Part shown: positions 7,752 to 14,474 of the stretch, one piece after another
Layout: each line of letters begins with the position of its first letter
Numbering within the stretch: the first letter of the stretch is position 1
Notes under the pieces: generated by a model
What the model saw: only the letters and a program-made list of their open reading frames with translations
What the model was told of the DNA's origin: nothing
The model's database searches: none
Program-made: the position numbers and the translations under genes
Source: Kiritimatiellia bacterium
Lineage (GTDB): Bacteria; Verrucomicrobiota; Kiritimatiellia; RFP12; UBA1067
Assembly (NCBI GenBank): GCA_017521065.1
Contig: JAFXEA010000129.1
Span: 1 to 26,213 of the forward strand
Length of the DNA: 26,213 nt
Reading direction: 5' to 3'

Positions 7752-9233
7752 CTAGGCATGGATTGCGTCGCGCATCGACTGGACCTCCGCCTGCAGCACG
7801 GCCCGCATCAGCTGGATCACGGAATCGATGACGCTCTGGCACTGGGCGAACAGATCCTTCGCCTGATCGAGCATCTCCTGGGCCTTCTGCTGCTCGGCAC
7901 CCACTTCGGTCGCCTCCGCGCTTATCATCTGCGACATGCTCGAAACGCAGCCCTGCGCGACATTGCCGAGCGCGGCGATCATGTCGCCGAACATGCGCGC
8001 CCGGGTTTCTATGTGATCTCCTTTCAAATATGCGAGATCATGCTGCATGACTGCATTCGCCTGATTGTAGTTCGTCTGCGCGACAGAAAGATCGGCAGCG
8101 AGCTGTTCCGGGGTGGAGTTCAGCGAAATCTCCTTTGCGGCATAGGCTTCAGCGTATGCGATCTCCTCCGGAGTGGACGCCGGATTGTTGCGTATATCCG
8201 CCAGCTCACTCTTAACCTGCGTGCGGTAGAGGGTTTTCCTGTCCGCAAGGGACATGTTCTTGAGGTTCGTATCCGCCGCGATCTCAGTCTCAAGCTGCGC
8301 GACGCGCTGCTCCTGCTCGGGTGTAAGCTGCCGCGGAGCCTCGGGATTCTCGCCTCCTCTCAGATTGTTCAACTCAGCAGTCTTCGCATCGATCCTCTGC
8401 TGCAGAGCGGCATCGTCGAACGCCGCCTTCGTGGACTTTGAATCGTTGAACGTACTTTCGACCTCAGTCTTGACCGCCTGATCTGTCTTTTGAGATATCT
8501 TCTCAAAATTTGCCTGGGCATCCTGCGGTTTGCTCTGCATTTCCGCCATCTTGAGTTCAGCCTTCGCGTTCTCCAGACCGGACATCTTGTGGGCATCCAT
8601 CTGTTTGGTGAAGCCCTTCCCCTGATAGGCAAGATTGGTGGCCTGCATGCCGACCTGGATCGCACACACGACGACGCTGCAGATAAGACCCGTGAGGGCT
8701 GCGGTCCGCTGCATGTCCGCCTGGTTCTGGATGCTCTTCTGCACCTGCACGTTCTCGGCCTGACGGACGTCTCGTGCGGCATCGCGCATCTTCTGTCCGC
8801 ACTCGACAAGAAGAGCCATCAGTGCGTAGATGTCGAACAAGACCGCCTGCGACGCCTTCGAATCAGCAATGGTCGATGTCCCGTTCGCGGCAATGTTCTC
8901 GCCCAGTGCAGTCAGCTGCGCCGTCAATTCGTCGCAGAACGCCTTGACCTGTCCATCTGTGAGATTCAGATAGGATCCATCGCCGAGCTTTGCGCAGAAA
9001 TCAGCGATCAGCCCTTCATCGACCGCCGCCGGACTGTCCAGCGCCGGCACGGACACCGCAACGGTGCGGACGGCATCGCCGTCGCTTACGGTAAACGTCA
9101 GCCCGACCTTGCCGACATCAGCGCTGATGTCCAAGGCGTCGATTTTGGTTGTGGACTCCTGGGCGTTCACAGCATTGAGGATGTTCCCCCAGTTCAAGGC
9201 TGCATTCTCCATCCCTGTTACATTTACGCTCAT
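7752..9233 (-). CDS. sctB: T3SS translocator, SctB family (YopD/IpaC/CopD-like)
   Basis: A 493-residue protein with the layout of the minor hydrophobic translocators. The N-terminal region carries a PALDSP motif (residues 63-68), matching PxLxxP, the chaperone-binding signal. An amphipathic helix (about 130-178, with LMALLVECGQKMRDAARDVR) leads into one hydrophobic segment (about 178-197, LTGLICSVVVCAIQVGMQA). A long charged coiled coil follows (about 210-410), and the C-terminus (about 420-493) has GNVAQGCVSSMSQMISAEAT and a final coiled coil, as in IpaC/SipC proteins. Family role: with SctE it forms the pore in the host membrane through which effectors pass. It is longer than YopD (306) and IpaC (363), closer to chlamydial CopD. 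It starts 18 bp after sctE with AAAGGAGAG before the ATG, giving the order chaperone-SctE-SctB of Chlamydia lcrH-copB-copD. Confidence 0.85.
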   Translation of the reverse strand: MSVNVTGMENAALNWGNILNAVNAQESTTKIDALDISADVGKVGLTFTVSDGDAVRTVAVSVPALDSPAAVDEGLIADFCAKLGDGSYLNLTDGQVKAFCDELTAQLTALGENIAANGTSTIADSKASQAVLFDIYALMALLVECGQKMRDAARDVRQAENVQVQKSIQNQADMQRTAALTGLICSVVVCAIQVGMQATNLAYQGKGFTKQMDAHKMSGLENAKAELKMAEMQSKPQDAQANFEKISQKTDQAVKTEVESTFNDSKSTKAAFDDAALQQRIDAKTAELNNLRGGENPEAPRQLTPEQEQRVAQLETEIAADTNLKNMSLADRKTLYRTQVKSELADIRNNPASTPEEIAYAEAYAAKEISLNSTPEQLAADLSVAQTNYNQANAVMQHDLAYLKGDHIETRARMFGDMIAALGNVAQGCVSSMSQMISAEATEVGAEQQKAQEMLDQAKDLFAQCQSVIDSVIQLMRAVLQAEVQSMRDAIHA

Positions 9234-9251
9234 GGCTACTCTCCTTTCCGA

Positions 9252-10328
9252 TCAGGCCATCTGCCCCATCTGCTTTGCGATTTCGGTTTCCGTATCGATC
9301 GCCGAATTGATGATAGCGGCGATGTCGGAATAGATGCTCTGGATCTGCTGGAGGATCTTCTCAAGCTCCTCCTGACTCTCTTCAAGCTGCTGCTTCATGA
9401 CAGCGAGGAACTTATCCATCTCCGTAGTCTCGGCCTTGAGTTCCCCCGCCTTGTAGTTCTCTGCGGCGGCAACGCCTCCTGCGACCGTAGTCCCGATGCC
9501 AAGAGCCCCGCCGGCAATCTGCGCACCGCTCTGGATGGATTTTGCCGTGGCCATCGTAGCGGTGACAGCCGCCTGAGACGCGCCCTTCACAAGCCCTTGG
9601 ATGGCGTTTCCGCCAAATCCCGCGCCGAGCGAGATCGCAATCATGGCAACTGCCATCACAAGTGCGGCCACAATCTGCGCAGCCTGTTCGCTCATACCCG
9701 CATCCTTCAACGCATCGGCAAGCTTTTCGGTGATCTTATCCATCGCGCCCGTTTCACTCAGGATGCACATTCCGACCGCGACCACGGCCCCCGCAACAGC
9801 CCCGATCGCAACGCCACCCGTGGCGACGCAGGCGGCAACGGCTATCGCTATGGACACCGCCGCCATCAGCCAACCGAATATGCGCGTCAAGAGGTTCGCC
9901 TTTGCGGCCTTGTCCATCTGTTCAAGCGACTCCTTGATCTTCTCCATCTGCTCCGCATGGCGCTGGTCAAGCTCCCCTTTCTGGAGTTCGATGCGCTCCT
10001 TGGCGAGTTCAGCTTGATGCTTGTCGGTCGCAAGCTGAAGATAGGAGATGAGCTTTTCAAGATCGACCGCCTTCTGATTGGCGTCGTCCGGATTGTCGAG
10101 TGCCGGTATGCCGGTCGCGCCGGTCGCAGTGCCGACGTCTGCCGTCGCCGCCGGAGCCGCCGTGCTTGTCACGCGGACACTCATCTGGCTTGCGAGAAGT
10201 CCGGCGATCTCCTTCGCCAGCACCTGGGCATCCTCGGTAAGTCCCATGGCCTTCGCCATGTCGCCAACCTGATTCACGAATATCGGACGCTGAGGGCCCC
10301 TTTCGCTTATGCCTGGTACATCACTCAT
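9252..10328 (-). CDS. sctE: T3SS translocator, SctE family (YopB/IpaB/SseC/CopB-like)
   Basis: A 358-residue protein with the SseC/YopB/IpaB hallmarks. The N-terminal region has PALDNP (residues 75-80), a PxLxxP chaperone-binding motif; then a coiled coil (about 88-142); a long Ala/Gly-rich hydrophobic hairpin (about 150-190, FGWLMAAVSIAIAVAACVAT and continuing); a short helix with TGAMDKITEKLADAL; a second hydrophobic segment (about 217-238); and a C-terminal coiled coil (about 300-345, KQQLEESQEELEKILQQIQS). Family role: the major translocator, inserted into the host membrane by the secretion needle. Start ATG 10328 (MSDVPG) has AAGGAGG 6 bp upstream and is preferred over 10349. It lies 51 bp after the chaperone gene. 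Confidence 0.93.
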   Translation of the reverse strand: MSDVPGISERGPQRPIFVNQVGDMAKAMGLTEDAQVLAKEIAGLLASQMSVRVTSTAAPAATADVGTATGATGIPALDNPDDANQKAVDLEKLISYLQLATDKHQAELAKERIELQKGELDQRHAEQMEKIKESLEQMDKAAKANLLTRIFGWLMAAVSIAIAVAACVATGGVAIGAVAGAVVAVGMCILSETGAMDKITEKLADALKDAGMSEQAAQIVAALVMAVAMIAISLGAGFGGNAIQGLVKGASQAAVTATMATAKSIQSGAQIAGGALGIGTTVAGGVAAAENYKAGELKAETTEMDKFLAVMKQQLEESQEELEKILQQIQSIYSDIAAIINSAIDTETEIAKQMGQMA

Positions 10329-10379
10329 GTCATGCCTCCTTTTCTGCATTCAGGGGTTCGAAAAACGGATTGACGGAAA

Positions 10380-10850
10380 TCACTTCTCTCCGTCGATGAT
10401 CTTTTTCAGAGCTTCGGCTTTGGCACGGTATTCGCGCCCGCGCTCGGTGTCTGCCGGTGCGAACTGCTCCAGCGCGGCCAATGCGGACAGGGCGTTCGGA
10501 CGGTCGCTGAGCGCCAGATAGCACTCAGCCGCGTGATACTGGGGCTTCGGATCGTGGATATCAAGGAACGATGCATAGGCATATGCCGTGATCGCACCCT
10601 GATACTGCTTCTTCACCTGGAGCACCGCCCCCATGCCGATCCAGTATTTCGGATTGAAGTGGTCGAAAAGAACGAGGAACTTGAACACCTTCTCTGCGTT
10701 CTCGATGTTGCCTGTCTGATAGAAGTTGAACCCAAGCGAATAGACGGCCTCCATCTCGGCATCCGTAATGCCTTTGAGTTCACGGACAGTTGTCATGTCA
10801 CCGGCGATTTTCTTCGCGGCTTCCTCTATCATCTCTTTGTTGATTTCCAT
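10380..10850 (-). CDS. sycD: T3SS class II translocator chaperone, SycD/LcrH/IpgC family
   Basis: A 156-residue acidic, all-helical protein with three tandem TPRs (about residues 36-69, 70-103, 104-137) after a helical N-terminus. The block VYSLGFNFYQTGNIENAEKV followed by FNPKYWIGMGAVLQ and the third repeat starting AAECYLAL is the SycD/LcrH/IpgC/SicA signature; family members are usually 150-170 residues. Family role: a cytoplasmic dimer that holds both hydrophobic translocators soluble before secretion by gripping their PxLxxP motifs, and in several species a regulatory cofactor. The two genes directly downstream encode proteins with exactly such motifs. AAGGAGG lies 8 bp before the ATG, and a separate extended -10 promoter precedes the gene. 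Confidence 0.95.
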   Translation of the reverse strand: MEINKEMIEEAAKKIAGDMTTVRELKGITDAEMEAVYSLGFNFYQTGNIENAEKVFKFLVLFDHFNPKYWIGMGAVLQVKKQYQGAITAYAYASFLDIHDPKPQYHAAECYLALSDRPNALSALAALEQFAPADTERGREYRAKAEALKKIIDGEK

Positions 10851-10889
10851 CTCTCGCCTCCTTCTTCTGTTTTAGATATTGATATTCAC

Positions 10890-10898
10890 ATTATACCA
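10890..10898 (-). promoter_or_regulatory. Extended -10 promoter before the T3SS chaperone gene
   Basis: The minus strand reads TGGTATAAT at 10898-10890, a perfect TATAAT with the TGn extension that lets sigma70 act without a good -35 box. Transcription would start near 10883, leaving an untranslated leader of about 33 nt with AAGGAGG. No consensus -35 is seen; instead two 14-bp direct repeats occupy that region. It would permit transcription of sycD-sctE-sctB-filament genes apart from the upstream ECF-like promoters. Confidence 0.5.
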
Positions 10899-10899
10899 A

Positions 10900-10927
10900 A
10901 ACTTACAACTCACAACTTACAACTCAA
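10900..10927. repeat. Tandem 14-bp direct repeat at the sycD promoter
   Basis: Two adjoining copies of AACTTACAACTCA plus one base (C in the first, A in the second) occupy 10900-10913 and 10914-10927. They begin two bases upstream of the extended -10 box on the minus strand and run into the TGA stop of the coiled-coil gene (10926-10924). The position would suit a regulator binding site; a simple slippage duplication is the alternative. Confidence 0.6.
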
Positions 10928-11853
10928 ACATGATCCAGATGGCGGTCCTCGATCTCATCCACCAGTTCTCCGTCAAGGCGCTTCAGGGAGTCGCTTATCA
11001 CATCCTCGACTGAACGCGACACCGAAAGGCTGTGCTTCTTGTCGTCCTCCTCGATTTCATCGTGAAGATGATCTATATCGGACGCGTCAAGTCTCAGCGC
11101 TTCGCAAAGCGCCGCGCGGCTGGACATGTCAAGCGAATCAAGCAACGTCTCAAATTTGCTCCGTTTTTCATTTGCGACAGCTTCTGATGCCTCATATTTC
11201 TTCATCGCCTCGTCACGAGAGGCCTTCGCCTTGTCATAGTCGTTTTGCGCCGCTTTGACCGAATCGTTCGCAGACGCCAATTCTCTCTGGGCCTTGTCAA
11301 GATTGACCTTTGCGTTGGCAACAGCCTGTTCAAGACTCGCAAGATGGCCAAAGTTGAGCTCTCCTCCGGAATTCCTGTACTGATCGCGAGCCGCCACAGC
11401 AGAGTCATATTCCGCCTGGCAGTCGAAAACATTCCGCTCCGCACTTTTGAGATCATCCTTGGCATCGTCTAGGGTGGACTTCGCCTTATCCAACTTGACG
11501 TTCTTCTTCTCGAAATCAGCTCTGTCGGCGTCACGGATCTCTTCTGCGGCTATGAGTTCCTCTCCTGCAGATTTCACCTCATCAACCTTGGCCTTATGCT
11601 CCTCCGAAAGACTGGCAATCTGCATAAGTGCACTCGAAAGGCGGCTCAAGGCGGCATTGAGACGCGCCTCGTTGGTCTCCATGCGCAACTTGGCAAGGAG
11701 AGCTTCCATATCCGGGGCCGCTCCGCTTACACTGACGTTGGCTCCGCCAAGAATGGCTGCCTGTGTGGTCTCCGCCACAGGAGCGCCATCCGCCAGCGCC
11801 CCTGAGACCGCCGACAGACCTTGAACCTGAACTGGAATAAGCGACACACTCAT
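10924..11853 (-). CDS. T3SS-operon coiled-coil protein, probable secreted substrate
   Basis: A 309-residue protein with no signal peptide or membrane helix. A short Ala/Val/Gly-rich N-terminus (MSVSLIPVQVQGLSAVSGAL) is followed from about residue 50 by near-continuous heptad-like helix to about 235, including KLDKAKSTLDDAKDDLKSAE and LDKAQRELASANDSVKAAQN. The C-terminal 60 residues are acidic and polar. ATG 11853 is chosen because AAGGAGG lies 6 bp upstream; an earlier in-frame Met (12027) would overlap the upstream gene. The N-terminal leader and the helix starting MEALLAKLRM recall the amino-terminal part of translocators, so an export substrate (effector, tip protein or regulator) is inferred. 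No known family is recognised. An ECF-like promoter element and a hairpin precede it. Confidence 0.82.
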   Translation of the reverse strand: MSVSLIPVQVQGLSAVSGALADGAPVAETTQAAILGGANVSVSGAAPDMEALLAKLRMETNEARLNAALSRLSSALMQIASLSEEHKAKVDEVKSAGEELIAAEEIRDADRADFEKKNVKLDKAKSTLDDAKDDLKSAERNVFDCQAEYDSAVAARDQYRNSGGELNFGHLASLEQAVANAKVNLDKAQRELASANDSVKAAQNDYDKAKASRDEAMKKYEASEAVANEKRSKFETLLDSLDMSSRAALCEALRLDASDIDHLHDEIEEDDKKHSLSVSRSVEDVISDSLKRLDGELVDEIEDRHLDHV

Positions 11854-11883
11854 GGTACTCCTCCTTTTCTCTGCTCTGGAACC

Positions 11884-11911
11884 TTTACACGCAACCTTCC
11901 GAAAGGTTACA
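11884..11911 (-). promoter_or_regulatory. ECF-sigma-like promoter element before the coiled-coil gene
   Basis: The minus strand reads TGTAAC (11911-11906), 16 bp, then TGTAAA (11889-11884). The same TGTAACCTTT box and the same spacing to TGTA occur upstream of the first gene of the cluster, and scattered spacer positions (G, A, GG, TG, G) also agree. TGTAAC or TGAAAC about 16 bp before a short -10 box is the usual form of ECF sigma promoters. Predicted transcription start is near 11878, giving a leader of about 25 nt with AAGGAGG. The spacer also contains AACCTT/AAGGTT arms (11893-11898, 11903-11908). Confidence 0.5.
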
Positions 11912-11930
11912 TGTGCGACATTTTTTTTTT

Positions 11931-12272
11931 CTACATCCTGAACGCCTTCATCATGGCTCCGAACTTTCTCCGGCGGTTCTCTATGTCGGGCGAGATATCC
12001 GCCGCATCGAACACAGGTGACGGACACGGCTCAACCGGCGCATCCTCTCCATTATCCAACGGCGAGAAGCCGCGACGTTCAAGCTCTGCATTGACCGCCG
12101 CCTTCTGCTCGGGAGTGAAGCGCATTTTCATTATCTCCTCGCGGGATGTGCCGCTCTCCTCAAGCATCCGGTCGGTCTCGGCGAAACGGAGCTTCGCCGA
12201 TTCCACCATCTGCTTCGATTCTGCAATGGTCTTTCGGATTTTCGCAAGATATTCTTCTGTTTCCTTATTCAT
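11931..12272 (-). CDS. Small helical protein of the T3SS operon
   Basis: A 113-residue charged protein. The N-terminal half (residues 1-70) is predicted helical and coiled-coil prone, with YLAKIRKTIAESKQMVESAK; the middle is Pro/Asp-rich (APVEPCPSPVFDAADISPD); the end is basic (RRRKFGAMMKAFRM). GAGGT lies about 8 bp before the ATG. It follows the first gene of the cluster after 34 bp. No family is recognised. Size, helical character and position near the head of a translocon operon recall the SseA/CesAB chaperones of filament and translocator subunits, but no motif supports this; a small secreted substrate is equally possible. Confidence 0.68.
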   Translation of the reverse strand: MNKETEEYLAKIRKTIAESKQMVESAKLRFAETDRMLEESGTSREEIMKMRFTPEQKAAVNAELERRGFSPLDNGEDAPVEPCPSPVFDAADISPDIENRRRKFGAMMKAFRM

Positions 12273-12306
12273 GAGCTGACCTCAAAAGCAATATCGATAG
12301 AACAAA

Positions 12307-12576
12307 TCAGACGAAATCCGGAACTTCCGGCGGCTTCAAGTCAAAAGCGGACTTCACCAGCTTCCCCAAATCGTCATCCCGTACGGGATTGCCATTCCCG
12401 TATTCCAGCTCCTCAACCGCAACACCAGGCAAAGAATCCGTCACAACAAGCGACGGACCATAAATCCCACCGGCATCCTGCTGAACGGATTTGACGGCAT
12501 CAACATCCTGCATCTGATCAAAATCAGATGGAATCGGCCGATTTGCCGCAAAAATCCTGTTTAAATTGATATCCAT
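12307..12576 (-). CDS. Small protein at the head of the T3SS operon
   Basis: An 89-residue acidic protein starting MDINLNRIFAANRPIPSDFD, with no signal peptide or membrane helix. A polar, probably unstructured middle leads to a C-terminal stretch (DDLGKLVKSAFDLKPPEVPD) that could form a short amphipathic helix ending in prolines. ATG 12576 is preferred over the earlier in-frame Met at 12606 because GGAGGAAG lies directly upstream and the 12606 start falls inside the promoter element. It is the first gene of the cluster. It does not match the needle (SctF) or inner-rod (SctI) patterns I know, so no function is assigned; a T3SS substrate or chaperone is possible. Confidence 0.65.
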   Translation of the reverse strand: MDINLNRIFAANRPIPSDFDQMQDVDAVKSVQQDAGGIYGPSLVVTDSLPGVAVEELEYGNGNPVRDDDLGKLVKSAFDLKPPEVPDFV

Positions 12577-12595
12577 GACACTTCCTCCATGCATT

Positions 12596-12623
12596 AATAC
12601 ACACATCCATGCAAAAGGTTACA
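12596..12623 (-). promoter_or_regulatory. ECF-sigma-like promoter element of the T3SS operon
   Basis: The minus strand reads TGTAAC (12623-12618), exactly 16 bp, then TGTATT (12601-12596). It aligns without gaps to the element at 11911-11884, sharing TGTAACCTTT and GTGTA and several spacer bases. Predicted start near 12589 leaves a leader of about 13 nt carrying GGAGGAAG before ATG 12576. No sigma70-type pair was seen at this place. Confidence 0.52.
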
Positions 12624-13263
12624 GAAATTTCAGCCTTTTTTGCTTCATAATGAACTTGATGACATAACCGACCCCAACATGCTCCATGACATTCGCAAAG
12701 CGAGTCGCTAATGGCCAGCAATAAGATCGCCATTTGCCAGAAAATAAGAATTCAATTAGGAATGTTCTCATCATAGGTAATTGAGAGACCTACTCACAAT
12801 GACGCGATTCAATGTTATAAGCAGTTGTTTTATGCGATTCCCATACATAAAAACGACTTTTATTTGATGCCTTAAAGGTTTTCAGCTGCCGCATCTTATC
12901 ATGAGATTACAATTCGGACGAAATCCTAACGCTCTCACGACTCCTGCCTGGATTTACAAGATTTCGGTGCGGACGAATCTAAACAGAATTACAGACTAAA
13001 GAAATGAAAATCAGAGGCGACCGTGAAGGATGCCTCCACAAATCTATGTTAACGGAATGTTAACAAAGCCAAAGGTTTTCGATAAGCGGGCGACTACCTC
13101 CACCCGCCTCCACTTTTTCGTAGCATTATCGAAAACTACTGATTGAGCATGGCTACGGGTAAACACCACATGGCCAAACAGTATGAGTAAAACTCTGGAG
13201 TGCTACGCAAAAATGATTTGATTCTTCTATGAAATAAAACCGCACCCTCAAATATAGCAAGCC
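12624..13263. other. AT-rich intergenic region without genes
   Basis: No convincing reading frame or RNA gene is seen in these 640 bp. It is clearly richer in A and T than the T3SS genes beside it. It contains an 8-bp direct repeat ATGTTAAC at 13046-13053 and 13057-13064, each with the palindrome GTTAAC, and a 62-bp interrupted palindrome at 13075-13136. TAGCA-type motifs recur at 13121 and 13200. It separates the T3SS operon from the end of the GH29-like operon; no obvious intrinsic terminator for the latter was found. Confidence 0.6.
13075..13136. repeat. Interrupted palindrome with nested stem
   Basis: Arms GTTTTCGATAA (13075-13085) and TTATCGAAAAC (13126-13136) are perfect 11-bp inverted copies. 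Directly inside the left arm, GCGGG (13086-13090) pairs with CCCGC (13103-13107), giving a nested hairpin. The remaining inside is purine-poor on the plus strand (CTCCACTTTTTCG). No run of T follows either side, so a simple terminator is unlikely. Confidence 0.6.
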
Positions 13264-14403
13264 TCATCGGGAGGTATTTATGGATCGGAAATTGCGGAAT
13301 AGCCGAACCGACTTCGGATTCATGCGTCCCTTTTCATTAACACCAACATTGACCGTTACTGCGGCTCCGACAGATGTGAAATTGCGCACAACCGACTCAA
13401 GTTCCTCTGGAGTGTATGCCGGATCCGGGAACTCCCCACGTTCACAAAGTTCCCTCATCTTGTTTTTATCAAGCAAATCAGGTCTTTTTGCCTTCATGTC
13501 ATCCGATGCATGCCACGGTATCCATGCGCCGTAAGCATTCCAATAACCTTCAAGCGGGAAATGGGTATGACACAGTCCTTTTCCGCATCTAGCCAACGGA
13601 CCATCCGGCTTCCACACGGGATACCGCTCACCTGCCGCTAATTTCAGTTTTCTCACAACGATTCCACCATCCCTTATTGCATTAACCTCACCTGACAGGT
13701 AATCCCCTCCATATACACATTCAAGATTGTTCGTGACCCCATTTTTGTCTATCGTCACAATACCAGAATTGTATCCGACCACTGCATATGGATTGCCGGC
13801 ACATGCAGCTGCACGCCATAAATCCTGATGTAACTTACCTTGCGCATATCGAACAGGAGTTGCTCCATCGAAGAACCATCCATCACAGTACCGACCAAAG
13901 TTTTTTGACCATGTTGATACAATTCTAGTCCAGTTCGTCTGAAAATAGGCGTTCTCCTTGTCTTCGTAACTCCAACGGAATATCTGCTTCATGGTAGGTT
14001 CAAGCATATCACATGGCAAATAGCATATCAAACGCTTTCCCCTCTTTTTCAGTTCCCGACCGATCTCTTTCACGAGATCACGACGTGACGGCACGCGGTA
14101 GGCGCCACACATTTTCGCCAGATCATCGTTGGGACTCGCATACGCACCCTTGCTTTGCCCCAGCGTGAAGAACAGCCAATCCGCACCGGTTTCATCGAAA
14201 TCCTTCATAAAACCTTCCAAGTCAAACGCTTCGACCGGTTCATCCACATATGGCATTCGATCAGATACATGGCATCGAGCATAAAGCCAAAACGCCATCA
14301 CGCCATAGCGTCCACTCATCCATCGTGCTGGTGTCTCCAGCTTCTGGGTCGCAACGGCAGAGCAACAAATCATAGCCGCCGATATCATCATCGTGAATTT
14401 CAT
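13264..14403 (-). CDS. Secreted GH29-like (alpha-L-fucosidase-like) protein, divergent
   Basis: A 379-residue protein with a signal peptide (about residues 1-18, MMISAAMICCSAVA). The barrel pattern follows GH29: FDLEGFMKDFDETGADWLFF, then RRDLVKEIGRELKKRGKRLI as a surface helix and strand, then YCDGWFFDGATP, whose second aspartate aligns with the catalytic nucleophile region (usually WfDg). The end TSVGAAVTVNVGVNEKGRM matches the conserved GH29 tail. The usual fucose-binding KHHDGF segment is replaced by LGQSKGAYASPND, so substrate specificity or activity is doubtful. GH29 enzymes normally exceed 400 residues, so this is a short, barrel-only form. AAAGGAT precedes the ATG. It is last in the FGE-like operon, 71 bp after the preceding gene. 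Confidence 0.75.
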   Translation of the reverse strand: MKFTMMISAAMICCSAVATQKLETPARWMSGRYGVMAFWLYARCHVSDRMPYVDEPVEAFDLEGFMKDFDETGADWLFFTLGQSKGAYASPNDDLAKMCGAYRVPSRRDLVKEIGRELKKRGKRLICYLPCDMLEPTMKQIFRWSYEDKENAYFQTNWTRIVSTWSKNFGRYCDGWFFDGATPVRYAQGKLHQDLWRAAACAGNPYAVVGYNSGIVTIDKNGVTNNLECVYGGDYLSGEVNAIRDGGIVVRKLKLAAGERYPVWKPDGPLARCGKGLCHTHFPLEGYWNAYGAWIPWHASDDMKAKRPDLLDKNKMRELCERGEFPDPAYTPEELESVVRNFTSVGAAVTVNVGVNEKGRMNPKSVRLFRNFRSINTSR

Positions 14404-14474
14404 TTTCTTTTATCCTTTCTTTAGCAAATCATACATTCTGTACATTCATCCTGCAGAACAGGCGATCTGAAAAC

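Noticed and set aside
7738..7842. Longer N-terminus for the first filament-like protein
   Set aside because: It would overlap the sctB coding region; the good Shine-Dalgarno and family-like length favour ATG 7737.
8490..10373. A 627-codon open frame on the plus strand opposite sctB and sctE
   Set aside because: It is antisense to two well-supported genes, has a histidine/arginine/leucine-rich composition typical of shadow frames, no domain and no proper Shine-Dalgarno.
11893..11908. AACCTT/AAGGTT hairpin upstream of the coiled-coil gene, considered as a terminator
   Set aside because: No T-run follows in the direction of transcription, the stem is 6 bp, and it falls inside the conserved ECF-like promoter spacer.
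11914..11928. TGCGACATTTT near the T3SS genes as another copy of the 17-bp regulator repeat
   Set aside because: Only 11 bases match, the remainder is a run of T, and there is no second half-site.
12607..13263. tRNA, small ORF or CRISPR-like repeats in the intergenic island
   Set aside because: No cloverleaf, no ORF with a start site and plausible composition, and no regularly spaced repeat units.
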